Positions 43,753-52,868 of a DNA stretch of 64,000 nucleotides are shown one piece after another. The translations under genes were made by a program, and so were the position numbers. Under the pieces are notes generated by a model, which saw only the letters and a list, made by a program, of their open reading frames with translations, was not told where the DNA came from and did not search any database. Source of the stretch: Herminiimonas sp. (GTDB lineage: Bacteria; Pseudomonadota; Gammaproteobacteria; Burkholderiales; Burkholderiaceae_D). The stretch lies in contig JAQGMR010000066.1 of the NCBI GenBank assembly GCA_028292265.1, positions 1 through 64,000 on the forward strand, given 5' to 3'. Numbering within the stretch: position 1 is the first letter of the stretch; every line of letters begins with the position of its first letter.

Positions 43753-44712
43753 CTACTTCTGCACCGCCGCGGTGTCGTTGGAAAGACTCCATACATAGGC
43801 CGCCAGCACATGGACCTTGGCATCGCCCAGAAAATCGCTGAACGCGGGCATGGTGTTGTTGCGTCCCTTGCGTATCGTCTCCATGATGGTGTCGGCACTT
43901 CCACCATAAAGCCATATCTTGTCCGTCAGGTTCGGCGCGCCCATCGCCTGGTTGCCGTGCCCCTCAGCGCCATGGCAGGCAGCGCAGGCAGCGAACTTCG
44001 GCTTGCCAAACGCAGCCTTGATTGGATCAAAACTGGGGCCAGAGAGGCTCAATACATACTGCGCAACATTCTCGACATCCTTGTCGGTACCCAACGCCGC
44101 CCCCATTGGCGGCATCTGGCCGTTGCGCCCGTGAAGGATCGTAGTCTTGATCACGTCTGGCTCGCCGCCATACAGCCAGTCCTTGTCGGTCAGATTGGGG
44201 AATCCCTTGTTGCCCCGCGCGTCCGACCCATGGCATTGCGCGCAGTAAGTCAGGAACAGGCGCTCGCCGATCGCATGGGCCTTGGGGTCGGCCGCGACCA
44301 CCTTCAGGTCCTGCTTCAGGTAACCGGAAAACAGCGGGCCATAGTCCGCATCCGCCTTCTGCAATTCGGCTTGATATTCCCCGCTCGACTTCCAGCCCAG
44401 CTTGCCGGCATAACTGCCAAGACCCGGGTACAACAAGAGATAGACCAGGCCGAATATGATCGTGATATAGAACAGGAACATCCACCAGCGCGGCATTGGC
44501 GTGTTCAGTTCCATCAAGTCGTCGTCCCAGACGTGCCCGGTTGTATCGCGGGACGCAGGCTTTCCCTGTGCATCAAGCGACGCATGCCCCGCTGCGGTAA
44601 TGGCGACCTTGTGCTTCGATTGAGACCACAGCAGCAGACCGCAGCCGAAGATGCCAAGCAGGGTCAGGACCGCAATGTAGATATTCCAGAAGTCACTGGT
44701 GAAATCAGCCAT
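43753..44712 (-). CDS. ccoP: cbb3 oxidase subunit III, dihaem cytochrome c
   Basis: This 319-residue subunit passes electrons from cytochrome bc1 or soluble cytochromes into the oxidase. Two N-terminal helices (about 10-30 and 76-96) anchor it; WDDDLMELNTPMPRWW is the CcoP signature. Two haem c sites are present: CAQCH at 157-161 and CAACH at 243-247, with axial Met in GQMPPMG and NTMPAFS. Its start overlaps the ccoQ stop by 8 bases. Confidence 0.95.
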   Translation of the reverse strand: MADFTSDFWNIYIAVLTLLGIFGCGLLLWSQSKHKVAITAAGHASLDAQGKPASRDTTGHVWDDDLMELNTPMPRWWMFLFYITIIFGLVYLLLYPGLGSYAGKLGWKSSGEYQAELQKADADYGPLFSGYLKQDLKVVAADPKAHAIGERLFLTYCAQCHGSDARGNKGFPNLTDKDWLYGGEPDVIKTTILHGRNGQMPPMGAALGTDKDVENVAQYVLSLSGPSFDPIKAAFGKPKFAACAACHGAEGHGNQAMGAPNLTDKIWLYGGSADTIMETIRKGRNNTMPAFSDFLGDAKVHVLAAYVWSLSNDTAAVQK

Positions 44713-45001
44713 GGCGCGCCTCCGTCTTGTGGCTTGCCTGTACTACGTCGGCGCTTGCTGCGGGTCGCGCGGCCGGCGAACTGGCGGGTCCAGTCGTCGC
44801 TTGAGCCACGTAAGTAGCCGCGTAAGGGGCTGAAGCGCCCACCGTTAGATCCTCTTCATCGGCAAAGGGCAGGCGCGCGACTGCGTCGAAATCCGCGCTG
44901 CGCTTGTGAATGAAAACCCACCAAAGAATGCCGAGGAAGACGGTAAAGCTGACCGCGGTCATGACGCTGCTCGCAGAGTCAAAAAAGTTTTTGATTGCCA
45001 T
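44705..45001 (-). CDS. ccoQ: cbb3 oxidase small subunit CcoQ
   Basis: A 98-residue protein has one membrane helix (about 12-30, VMTAVSFTVFLGILWWVF) and the conserved FADEED after it. A long Ala/Pro/Thr-rich tail is unusual; most CcoQ proteins end near residue 60. It stabilises the oxidase complex. It lies between ccoO (2-base gap) and ccoP (overlap). Confidence 0.9.
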   Translation of the reverse strand: MAIKNFFDSASSVMTAVSFTVFLGILWWVFIHKRSADFDAVARLPFADEEDLTVGASAPYAATYVAQATTGPASSPAARPAASADVVQASHKTEARHG

Positions 45002-45003
45002 GA

Positions 45004-45618
45004 TCAGTTCCTCGCCTTGATCAGTGTTCCCAAGCCCTGGAGGTACGCAATCAGCGCGTCCTGTTCTGTTTTCCCGGCGAGCGTGCTCGGCCCATCACGC
45101 ACGTCCGCGTCGGAGTACGGAACGCCGAGCCGACGCAACGCCCGCATCTTTGGCGCCACGTCTTCGGCCACCAGCTGCGTCTTTGCCAGCCACGGATAGC
45201 CAGGCATGTTCGATTCGGGCACCAAGTCGCGCGGGTTATCCAGGTGTGCACGGTGCCATTCATCGCTGTAGCGGGCGCCGACGCGGGCGAGGTCCGGCCC
45301 AGTGCGCTTCGATCCCCACTGGAACGGACGGTCATACACGAATTCACCGGCCACCGAGTAGTGTCCATAACGCTCCGTCTCTGCGCGGAACGGGCGAATC
45401 ATCTGCGAATGACAGTTGTAGCAACCCTCTCTCACATAAATGTCGCGGCCGGTTAGTCGCAAGGCCGAATAGGGTTTCAGGCCAGCGATAGGCTCGGTAG
45501 TCGATTTCTGAAAAAAGAGCGGAACGATCTCGACCAGACCGCCCACGCTGATCACCAGCAGCACCAGTGCAATCAGCAGCCAGGGGCTCTTTTCGATTCG
45601 CTCATGGGTAAATTTCAT
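45004..45618 (-). CDS. ccoO: cbb3 oxidase subunit II, monohaem cytochrome c
   Basis: This 204-residue subunit has one N-terminal helix ([21 protein letters not shown]), the haem c site CYNCH at 66-70 ([17 protein letters not shown]), and an axial Met probably in [32 protein letters not shown] is the family signature. It follows ccoN by 48 bases. Confidence 0.95.
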   Translation of the reverse strand: MKFTHERIEKSPWLLIALVLLVISVGGLVEIVPLFFQKSTTEPIAGLKPYSALRLTGRDIYVREGCYNCHSQMIRPFRAETERYGHYSVAGEFVYDRPFQWGSKRTGPDLARVGARYSDEWHRAHLDNPRDLVPESNMPGYPWLAKTQLVAEDVAPKMRALRRLGVPYSDADVRDGPSTLAGKTEQDALIAYLQGLGTLIKARN

Positions 45619-45666
45619 CGCAGATTCCTTATCTCAATTTCGTGTGCAGTCCAGTGCAGTCCGGCT

Positions 45667-47094
45667 TCAGGCCGCGGCCGCCATCGTCACCGGAATGCGT
45701 GCTTCAACCTGCCGGCCGCCGCGCATTGTCATCGCCACGTTGAATGCCATCATCAACATGCCGGACAGATAAAGTACGCCGCCGCTGAACCGGATCACGT
45801 AGTACGGATAGGTAGCCTTGACGCCTTCGACGAAGCTATAGGTAAGCGTCCCGTCCCCATTCACGGCGCGCCACATCAATCCCTGCATCACGCCTGCGAT
45901 CCACATGGATGCGATGTAAAGCACGATGCCGATGGTCGCGACCCAGAAGTGGGTATCGATGAGTTGCGTGCTCCACATGTCTTTCTTGCCCACGAGGCGT
46001 GGCACCAGATAGTAGATCGAGCCCATGGTGATAAAGCCGACCCAGCCAAGCGCGCCGCCATGCACGTGGGCGATACCCCAGTCGGTGTAGTGCGACAGCG
46101 CATTGACGGTCTTGATCGACATCATCGGACCCTCGAAGGTCGCCATGCCGTAGAACGAAAGCGACACGATCATGAACTTGAGGATCGGGTCCGAACGCAG
46201 TTTGTGCCAGGCTCCGGACAGCGTCATCATGCCGTTGATCATGCCGCCCCATGAAGGCGCCAGCAGGATCAGCGAGAACACCATGCCGATGGACTGGGTC
46301 CAGTCGGGCAAGGCGGTGTAGTGGAGATGGTGAGGACCAGCCCACATGTAGGTGAAGATCAGCGCCCAGAAGTGGACGATCGAAAGGCGGTAGGAATAAA
46401 CCGGCCGCTCGGCCTGTTTTGGAATGAAGTAGTACACCATGCCGAGATAGCCGGCCGTCAGGATGAAGCCGACCGCATTGTGGCCGTACCACCACTGGAT
46501 CATGGCATCCTGCACGCCGGCATAGGCTGAATAGGACTTGGTGAACGACACCGGCATGACAGCGCCGTTGACAATGTGCAGCAAGGCGACCGCGATGATG
46601 TAGGCGCCAAAGAACCAGTTCGCCACATAGATGTGCTCGACCTTGCGCTTCAGGAGCGTGCCGAAGAACACGACGGCATAGGACACCCACACGACGGCTA
46701 TCAGGATGGCGATGGGCCATTCAAGCTCGGCGTATTCCTTGCCGCGCGTGAGGCCGAGTGGCAAGGTGATGGCAGCGGAGACCAGAACCGCCTGCCAGCC
46801 CCAAAAGGTAAACGCGGCAAGCTTGTCGGAGAACAGCCGCGTCTGGCAGGTTCGCTGCACCACGTAATACGACGTGGCGAACAATCCGCAAATGCCAAAC
46901 GCGAAAATCACCGCGTTGGTGTGCAGTGGCCGCAGTCGGCCATAGGTGAGCCACGGTATGTCGAAGTTCAGGGCGGGCCAGGTCAGCTGCGCCGCGATGA
47001 TGACACCAACCAGCATGCCGATCACACCCCACACCACGGTTGCGATCGCGAACTGCTTGACGACCTTGTAGTTGTAATTCAGTTCTGTTCCCAC
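45667..47094 (-). CDS. ccoN: cbb3 oxidase catalytic subunit I
   Basis: This 475-residue haem-copper oxidase core has twelve membrane helices. Low-spin haem ligands lie in [14 protein letters not shown] and [11 protein letters not shown]. Cu-B and active-site histidines are seen in [14 protein letters not shown] and [16 protein letters not shown]. The start is set at the GTG at 47094 because GGGAGAG lies just upstream and the FNR-controlled promoter overlaps the longer frame that would begin at 47172. It leads the ccoNOQP set. It reduces O2 at high affinity and pumps protons. Confidence 0.95.
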   Translation of the reverse strand: MGTELNYNYKVVKQFAIATVVWGVIGMLVGVIIAAQLTWPALNFDIPWLTYGRLRPLHTNAVIFAFGICGLFATSYYVVQRTCQTRLFSDKLAAFTFWGWQAVLVSAAITLPLGLTRGKEYAELEWPIAILIAVVWVSYAVVFFGTLLKRKVEHIYVANWFFGAYIIAVALLHIVNGAVMPVSFTKSYSAYAGVQDAMIQWWYGHNAVGFILTAGYLGMVYYFIPKQAERPVYSYRLSIVHFWALIFTYMWAGPHHLHYTALPDWTQSIGMVFSLILLAPSWGGMINGMMTLSGAWHKLRSDPILKFMIVSLSFYGMATFEGPMMSIKTVNALSHYTDWGIAHVHGGALGWVGFITMGSIYYLVPRLVGKKDMWSTQLIDTHFWVATIGIVLYIASMWIAGVMQGLMWRAVNGDGTLTYSFVEGVKATYPYYVIRFSGGVLYLSGMLMMAFNVAMTMRGGRQVEARIPVTMAAAA

Positions 47095-47130
47095 AAATGC
47101 TCTCCCGAGGCGGCGACGACGACGTGCTTG

Positions 47131-47172
47131 AGAGTAGAAGTTGGGGACCTCAAAATCCTTGATGTGCATCAA
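47131..47172 (-). promoter_or_regulatory. FNR-dependent promoter of ccoNOQP
   Basis: A perfect FNR box TTGATGCACATCAA (47159-47172, read leftward) is followed by a -10 element TACTCT (47136 down to 47131) centred 32 bases away. That is the spacing of a class II FNR promoter with the box at -41.5. Transcription would start near 47124, about 30 bases before the ccoN GTG. Confidence 0.9.
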
Positions 47173-47351
47173 AATGGACCAAACGCTCGATATTTGATGC
47201 CGACTGTTGACGGCGACGAATGAATCAACAGATAGATCGGCAGGCCCACGATTTGCGCTAGACGTTGACGTGCAGTGATGTGTCGACCGGATTGCCTATG
47301 CGGCGAGCCGCTCCGACACACGCGCCGCGTTACAACGGTCAAGCTGACGTT

Positions 47352-47579
47352 CTAGTCCTGCTGAGGCTTATCGATGGCGTCTGCGCGGGGAGGCTTGTGC
47401 GTGGCGTCTACGCCAGGCGGCTTGTCCGCGGCCTCAGCACTGTCATCATCTTGCAAGATGCGCCAGGCAGGGCCGACCATATCGTCGAACTGACCGCTGT
47501 CGGACATGCGAAAGAACAGCCAGATAGCGACAAAGACAATGCCGATGCTGAGCGGGATGAGCAGGAAAAGCGCCTCCAT
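47352..47579 (-). CDS. ccoS: cbb3 oxidase maturation protein CcoS
   Basis: A 75-residue protein has one N-terminal helix (LFLLIPLSIGIVFVAIWLFF) followed by RMSDSGQFDDMVGPAWRIL, the CcoS signature. It is needed to insert haem or copper into the oxidase. The tail is rich in Asp, Lys and Pro, with a repeat of DKPPGVDATHKPPRADAIDK type. The ATG at 47579 lies 8 bases after the ccoI stop. Confidence 0.92.
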   Translation of the reverse strand: MEALFLLIPLSIGIVFVAIWLFFRMSDSGQFDDMVGPAWRILQDDDSAEAADKPPGVDATHKPPRADAIDKPQQD

Positions 47580-47586
47580 GCCGGCC

Positions 47587-50475
47587 TCAGGCGCGGTCCG
47601 GCACAACGCCGGATCGCAGCGGTGGCGTCGGCGGTGTGACCGACCGCCAGGGACTTGCGTCATGCGGCAAGCCAGTCGATATCCCGCCATCGTTGTGTGC
47701 GGTCTGGCGCTTGTGTCGGCGCAAGCGCAAGGCATTGGCTACAACAACTGCGGAACTGGCCGACATGCCAATGGCGGAAAGCCATGGATTGATCCAGCCG
47801 ATTGCAGCGGCGGGAATGGCGATCACGTTGTAGAGCGTCGCCCATGCCAGGTTCTGGCGGATTACAGCGAAGGTGCGCGATGCCGAGTCCGCTACCTCGC
47901 ACAGAGATGACAGGCTTCCGGATAGAAGCACGCAATCCGCATTGAGTTGCGCGAGGGCGGTGCCGCCTCCCATCGCGAAGGAGACATCTGCTGCGGCCAG
48001 TACCGCTGCATCGTTAATGCCGTCACCCACCATGGCGACCACGGCGCCCGCCTTCTGCAGCGCCTGCACGAAGGCCACCTTGGCTTTTGGTAGCGTTGCG
48101 CCATGCGCGGCGTCCATGCCAAGCATGGACGCAACGCTCTGCGCCACTTCCTGCCGGTCGCCGCTCAGCAAGATGACCTGCTTGCCGAGCCCCTTGAAAT
48201 ATTGCACAACGCTGTGCGAGTCGCTGCGCAGTGCATCGACAAGAACAAAGCGCGCGAGCATGCCGGCGTCAGTGCCGAGATAGACGCAGGTCGCGTCATC
48301 CGCCCCGGAAGACTTGGCGCTCAGTTCATGTCCCGTCGGTGCAAAATGGAAGGTCGGCCAGGGACACATGGCCTGAACGAACGCCATGCTGCCAAGCCGG
48401 AACCGCATTCCGTCCACCACGCCTTCGAGTCCTTGTCCGGCAACATGGTGGACGGGCGATGAAACTACACAGACGTCTGGAGCGCTGCTGGCGTCAGTGC
48501 CATTCCGGCCGTTCGTCCAGTGCGTTTCATTAGGGCCGCTGGTTACACGCGTGCCGCTTCGGCCGCTCAAGCCTGTTGTGCTATCTGAGCCAGTAGCGGC
48601 ATCGGTCGCGTTCGCCGCCCGTGCCGCCTCGACGATGGCCCAGCCTAGCGGATGCGCACTCGAACGTTCAAGTGCTGCGGCAACCTGAAGGCACCACTCC
48701 GATGTGGCCGCCTCGAGCGCTTCCACCCGCTGCAGCACTGGCCGTCCCACCGTCAGTGTGCCGGTCTTGTCGAACACGATATGCGTTGCGCGGTGCAGCG
48801 TTTCAAGCACATGCGGCTGAACCACGAGAATGCCCTGCCGCAGCAGACGCTCGGTCGCAACCGCAAGGGCCGTGGGCGTCGCCAGTGACAGTGCGCAAGG
48901 GCATGAAACCACCAGCACCGCAATCGCCACCGGCCACGCGCGAGCAGGGTCGACCCATTGCCAACCCACGAATACACCGACCGCAAACAGCAATAGCAGC
49001 GTGACGAACCAGGCCGCTACCCGATCAGCCCATAGCGAAATCTGTGGCCGCGTGTGTCCGGCCTTCTCGGTGAGGCGTACCAATCCTGAAAGCGTGCTGT
49101 CGCTTGCGACGCGTTCCACCCGCACAACGACAGGCTGGGTGGCATTAACAGCGCCGCCAGGCAGGCTGGCGCCAACCGTCTTGCGCTGGGCGCGGCTTTC
49201 GCCTGTAAGGAGCGACAGATCGACACTGGTTTCGCCCTCCAGCAACGTACCGTCCGCCGCAATCGTTTCGCCTGGCTTGACGAGAATCACATCGCCTTCT
49301 CGCAACTGGTCTGCTGGCACCAGCACCGGTTCGCAATCGGCGGGATAGTTTGGCATCAGCCAGGCCGAGGCCGGCAACGCGCGATGCAGCGCTTCCAGCG
49401 CCGACGCTGCCTTGCGGCGCGCCACCAGTTCAAGGTAACGGCTGCACAGCAGGAAGAAAATGAACATGGTGATGGAATCGAAATACACGTCCCCGCTGCC
49501 GCGCCAGATTGCGGCCAAACTGCCGGCGAGTGCGGCGGCGATGCCGAGCGTCACCGGCACATCCATGCCGGGCAGGCGATTGCGCAGGCTAGTCCAGGCG
49601 CCAAGGTAGAAAGGCTGGGCCGAATAGACCAGCGCTGGAACGCTCAGCAGCAGCATGGCCCAGCGCATCAGGCTGGTGGTAGCGGCGTCCATCGTGCCGT
49701 CGGTCGCCAGATACACCGGCAAGGCAAACATCATCACCTGCATCATCGACAGACCGGCAATGAAGAGCCGGCGGAACAAGGTCTTGGTGGCGCGCTCCAG
49801 TTGCATCCCCTGGCGCGCCGGGTCGAACGGATAGGCGGTGTAGCCGATCTGGCGCAATGCATTGAGAATGTCGCTGGGTTTGCAGCTTGCGGGAAGCCAC
49901 GCAACCCGCAGTCGGCCAGTTGTGAAGTTCATGCTGGCGGCCTGAACGCCGGGCATGCGGGCGATCTTGTGCTCAATCAACCAAACGCAGGCGGCGCAAC
50001 GAATGTCCTCGACGGAATAAGTCGCCTCCACGGCTGGCCCTTCGTCGCCGTTAGTCGCGATGGCACGCTGGCTATCGTAAAGCCGCAATTGTTCGGGCAC
50101 CACGTCTTGCGGCACCCGGTCCTGGCCGGCTGCGGTTGCTGAAAACCCGATGCGTGTCCGGTAGTAATCGCCCAGGCCGCTATCAACGATGCTCTCCGCC
50201 ACAGCGGCGCAACCAGGACAGCACATGTCGCGCGCTACCGATTCAATGGCGACCTGCCAGTGGGTTCCCGCGGGAACCGGCAAGCCGCAATGGAAGCAGA
50301 TCGCTGCCGCGCTTTTTGCCGCTGCCCCGCTCTCCGGAGCTTGGGAATGCAAAGCTTGCTCGAACGCGAGCGTGCTCACGGCAGCGTTTGCCCCGCCACC
50401 GACTGCGGTGCTTGCTGCGGCCCTCCCGGCCGAGCCAACAGCGGGGTTTACTGCGGGGATCACACCGGCACTCAC
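47587..50475 (-). CDS. ccoI: Copper-transporting P-type ATPase CcoI/FixI
   Basis: This 962-residue P1B-ATPase supplies copper for the cbb3 oxidase. The N-terminal region has CFHCG (60-63), CCPGCA (85-90) and the heavy-metal domain CAAC (160-163). Then come the TGES actuator loop (424-427), the CPC membrane motif (525-527), DKTGTLT (569-575), the HP of the nucleotide domain (608-609) and GDGINDAAVL. It is about 120 residues longer than usual, because of an Ala/Val-rich N-terminus and an insert at about 620-670. The start is the GTG at 50475, which shares GTGA with the stop of the preceding gene. Confidence 0.92.
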   Translation of the reverse strand: MSAGVIPAVNPAVGSAGRAAASTAVGGGANAAVSTLAFEQALHSQAPESGAAAKSAAAICFHCGLPVPAGTHWQVAIESVARDMCCPGCAAVAESIVDSGLGDYYRTRIGFSATAAGQDRVPQDVVPEQLRLYDSQRAIATNGDEGPAVEATYSVEDIRCAACVWLIEHKIARMPGVQAASMNFTTGRLRVAWLPASCKPSDILNALRQIGYTAYPFDPARQGMQLERATKTLFRRLFIAGLSMMQVMMFALPVYLATDGTMDAATTSLMRWAMLLLSVPALVYSAQPFYLGAWTSLRNRLPGMDVPVTLGIAAALAGSLAAIWRGSGDVYFDSITMFIFFLLCSRYLELVARRKAASALEALHRALPASAWLMPNYPADCEPVLVPADQLREGDVILVKPGETIAADGTLLEGETSVDLSLLTGESRAQRKTVGASLPGGAVNATQPVVVRVERVASDSTLSGLVRLTEKAGHTRPQISLWADRVAAWFVTLLLLFAVGVFVGWQWVDPARAWPVAIAVLVVSCPCALSLATPTALAVATERLLRQGILVVQPHVLETLHRATHIVFDKTGTLTVGRPVLQRVEALEAATSEWCLQVAAALERSSAHPLGWAIVEAARAANATDAATGSDSTTGLSGRSGTRVTSGPNETHWTNGRNGTDASSAPDVCVVSSPVHHVAGQGLEGVVDGMRFRLGSMAFVQAMCPWPTFHFAPTGHELSAKSSGADDATCVYLGTDAGMLARFVLVDALRSDSHSVVQYFKGLGKQVILLSGDRQEVAQSVASMLGMDAAHGATLPKAKVAFVQALQKAGAVVAMVGDGINDAAVLAAADVSFAMGGGTALAQLNADCVLLSGSLSSLCEVADSASRTFAVIRQNLAWATLYNVIAIPAAAIGWINPWLSAIGMSASSAVVVANALRLRRHKRQTAHNDGGISTGLPHDASPWRSVTPPTPPLRSGVVPDRA

Positions 50476-51260
50476 TGCAGCACTCCCACGCCAGGGTGGG
50501 TAATGCACACTGCATCCAGCCAGCTTGCCGGCAAGCCGTTGGCGGCGCGCAGCAAGCCCAGCAAACCAAAAACCAGTATGAGAAGCCCACTCGCAACCCG
50601 CACCTGGCGGCGCTGCATCCAGTTGCGCCACCGGGCGCCGAGCAGACCGAGCGCCAGCAGTGTCGGCAGCGTACCCAGCCCAAACGCCAGCATGACGGTG
50701 GCGCCCGATAGCGCGGAACCGGTCAGCATCGCTGTCAAGAGCATGCTGTACACCATGCCGCACGGCAGCCAGCCCCACAAGCTGCCAAGCACCAGCATCT
50801 TCGGAAGGCCATCCAATGGCATGAGGGATTTGGTCAGCGGACGCAGTCGCCGCCACAATCCCTGGCCGATTGACTCCAGGTGCGCCAGGCCGTGCCAGGC
50901 ATCCATCAGGTACAGGCCGATTGCAATCAGCATCAAGTTGGCGAGCCAATAACCGCCGGCCTGCACGGCGGTGATGCCGGACAGTGCGCGTGCGCCGCCG
51001 ACCAGGCCGCCGGCGAGTGCGCCCGCTGTCGCATAGCTGCTGATCCGGCCGACGTTGTAGGCCAGAACGCGCGTGGCGCCGTCCAGTGCAGTGGCCATGC
51101 CGGAGCCCGCCATGCCGCTGGCTACTACCGCCACCGGTACCGGCCGACCGGGCGGCGCGGCACTTGAGAACGCCGTGACGATGCCACCGCACATGCCAAT
51201 GCAGTGCACGCTGCCGAAAAAGCCAACGAGGAATATTGGGAGAAGGCTAAGTCCTGTCAT
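50472..51260 (-). CDS. SafE/TauE-like membrane protein of the cco locus
   Basis: This 262-residue inner-membrane protein of the COG2836 (sulfite exporter TauE/SafE-like) family commonly sits beside ccoI. It begins with LLPIFLVGFFGSVHCIGMCGGIV, where the His and two Cys look like a metal site. A second such site is GSLWGWLPCGMVYSMLLTA. About six helices are expected. A role in copper handling for oxidase maturation is likely from context. It starts 20 bases after the hemN stop and is coupled to ccoI by a 4-base overlap. Confidence 0.88.
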   Translation of the reverse strand: MTGLSLLPIFLVGFFGSVHCIGMCGGIVTAFSSAAPPGRPVPVAVVASGMAGSGMATALDGATRVLAYNVGRISSYATAGALAGGLVGGARALSGITAVQAGGYWLANLMLIAIGLYLMDAWHGLAHLESIGQGLWRRLRPLTKSLMPLDGLPKMLVLGSLWGWLPCGMVYSMLLTAMLTGSALSGATVMLAFGLGTLPTLLALGLLGARWRNWMQRRQVRVASGLLILVFGLLGLLRAANGLPASWLDAVCITHPGVGVLQ

Positions 51261-51279
51261 GGATCGTCATGGACCTCCC

Positions 51280-52698
51280 TTAGATCGTTTTCGAATAGCG
51301 CTGCGGTTCGGGTCGGTGCTGGAGATAGCGGTCGAACACCATGCAGATATTGCGGATCAGCAGCCGCCCGCGAGCGCTGACGCCGATCCATTCTTTGTCG
51401 ATAGTGAGCAACCCGTCCTGCTCCAGCTCTTTCAGTTGTTCCATCTCCGTGGCGAAATAGGTCTTGAAGGTGATCGGATACACCGTCTCTATCGATGACA
51501 TCGACAGCTCGAAATTACACATCAGCATCTGGATGACAACGCGGCGAACCGCATCGTCCATGGTCAGCGCAATGCCGCGTGCTATTGGAAGTTCCTTGCG
51601 GTCGAGCCTCTCATAATAAGCGTCCAGTGTCTTGAGGTTCTGGCTGTAAGTTGCTCCAATTGAGCCAATGGCTGAAACGCCGCAGGCGATCAAGTCCGTA
51701 TCGGAATGCGTGGAGTAGCCCTGGAAATTGCGGTGCAGGCGACCCTGCCGCTGGGCTACCGCCAGGTCGTCAGTCGGCTTTGCGAAATGATCCATGCCGA
51801 TATAGACGTATCCCGCGTCCGTGAGGCGCCGGATGCAGAGTGACAGCATATCCAGCTTCGCTTCTGCCGGTGGCAGTTCGTCCTCGATAATCCGGCGCTG
51901 CGGCTTGAAGAGGTGCGGCAGGTGGGCGTAGTTGTAAATCGCTATCCGGTCCGGAGCGGCGTGAATAACCTTGGCCAGCGTCTGCGCCATGCTGATGACA
52001 TTCTGCTTCGGCAAGCCATAGATAAGGTCAATGCTGACTGAGCGGAAGCCCGCCGCGCGCGCCGCCTCGATGATGGCCAACGTCTGCTCTGCCGGCTGAA
52101 GTCGATGCACTGCCTTCTGAACGTCGGGGTCGAAATCTTGCACGCCCAGGCTGATGCGGTTGAACCCCTGCTGCCGCAAGACATGAATCCGCTCAGGCGA
52201 CAGGGTACGGGGATCGACTTCGATGGAATATTCGCCGACGCTGTCCGGCGCAAACTGGAACCACCGACGCAGGTGCGACATGAGGTCGCCCATCTGCGCA
52301 TCAGAAAAATAGGTCGGCGTGCCACCACCAAGGTGTAACTGGCTCACCTGGTTCATGCCTTCGAACAGGCGGCCCTGCAACTCGATTTCGCGCTTGAGAT
52401 AACTCAGGTAAGTCACTGCCTTGTCACGGTTTTTTGTAACGACCTTGTTGCAGGCGCAGTAGTAACAAACCGATTCGCAAAACGGAATGTGCAGATAGAT
52501 CGACAGCGGATTCCTGCTGCCGCGCGTGCGTAAGCCGGCAACAGCTTGCAAGTAGTCTCGATAGCCGAAGCGTTCGCTAAAACGGTCCGCTGTCGGGTAA
52601 GACGTGTAGCGGGGGCCGGATTTCGCCAGCCTGCGCAGCAGCGCGGCGTCAAACTGAACCGCTGGAACCTCAGGCCTTGTTGTTGCCGTTACCACCAT
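51280..52698 (-). CDS. hemN: Oxygen-independent coproporphyrinogen III dehydrogenase
   Basis: This 472-residue radical-SAM enzyme oxidatively decarboxylates coproporphyrinogen III to protoporphyrinogen IX in haem synthesis without O2. The 4Fe-4S cysteines are C74, C78 and C81 (CESVCYYC), with the following CN. Other HemN marks are YTSYPTADRF, HLGGGTPTYFSD, FNRISLGVQDF, and LPHLFKPQRRI with GMDHFAKPTDDLA. The ATG at 52698 follows GGTGGA; a TTG four codons before it is less likely. An FNR promoter lies upstream. Confidence 0.95.
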   Translation of the reverse strand: MVVTATTRPEVPAVQFDAALLRRLAKSGPRYTSYPTADRFSERFGYRDYLQAVAGLRTRGSRNPLSIYLHIPFCESVCYYCACNKVVTKNRDKAVTYLSYLKREIELQGRLFEGMNQVSQLHLGGGTPTYFSDAQMGDLMSHLRRWFQFAPDSVGEYSIEVDPRTLSPERIHVLRQQGFNRISLGVQDFDPDVQKAVHRLQPAEQTLAIIEAARAAGFRSVSIDLIYGLPKQNVISMAQTLAKVIHAAPDRIAIYNYAHLPHLFKPQRRIIEDELPPAEAKLDMLSLCIRRLTDAGYVYIGMDHFAKPTDDLAVAQRQGRLHRNFQGYSTHSDTDLIACGVSAIGSIGATYSQNLKTLDAYYERLDRKELPIARGIALTMDDAVRRVVIQMLMCNFELSMSSIETVYPITFKTYFATEMEQLKELEQDGLLTIDKEWIGVSARGRLLIRNICMVFDRYLQHRPEPQRYSKTI

Positions 52699-52753
52699 TT
52701 TTCCACCCAAATGCGGGCCATACGCCGGAGACGTACGCGCCTCGAACGATCTG

Positions 52754-52796
52754 AGTGTAGGTTAGCGCGCGGCGCTGGAACCTTGAGGTGCATCAA
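52754..52796 (-). promoter_or_regulatory. FNR-dependent promoter of hemN
   Basis: Read leftward, TTGATGCACCTCAA (52796 to 52783) matches the FNR consensus in nine of ten positions. A -10 element TACACT (52759 to 52754) is centred 33 bases downstream. The start of transcription would be near 52747, about 50 bases before the hemN ATG. Confidence 0.85.
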
Positions 52797-52868
52797 AAAT
52801 GCCCGAGCCGCATTTGCGGGCGCGAACGGCAAGCCCGGAAATGGCCCGATTGTTTTTCGTCGTTTCGC

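Noticed and set aside
47095..47172. Longer CcoN N-terminus beginning at 47172
   Set aside because: It would start inside the FNR box and span the -10 element; the residues are Arg-rich and not usual for CcoN.
50476..51192. 239-codon in-frame extension upstream of ccoI
   Set aside because: It lies wholly over the SafE-like gene in another frame and has no domain; the GTG at 50475 is coupled to the SafE stop.
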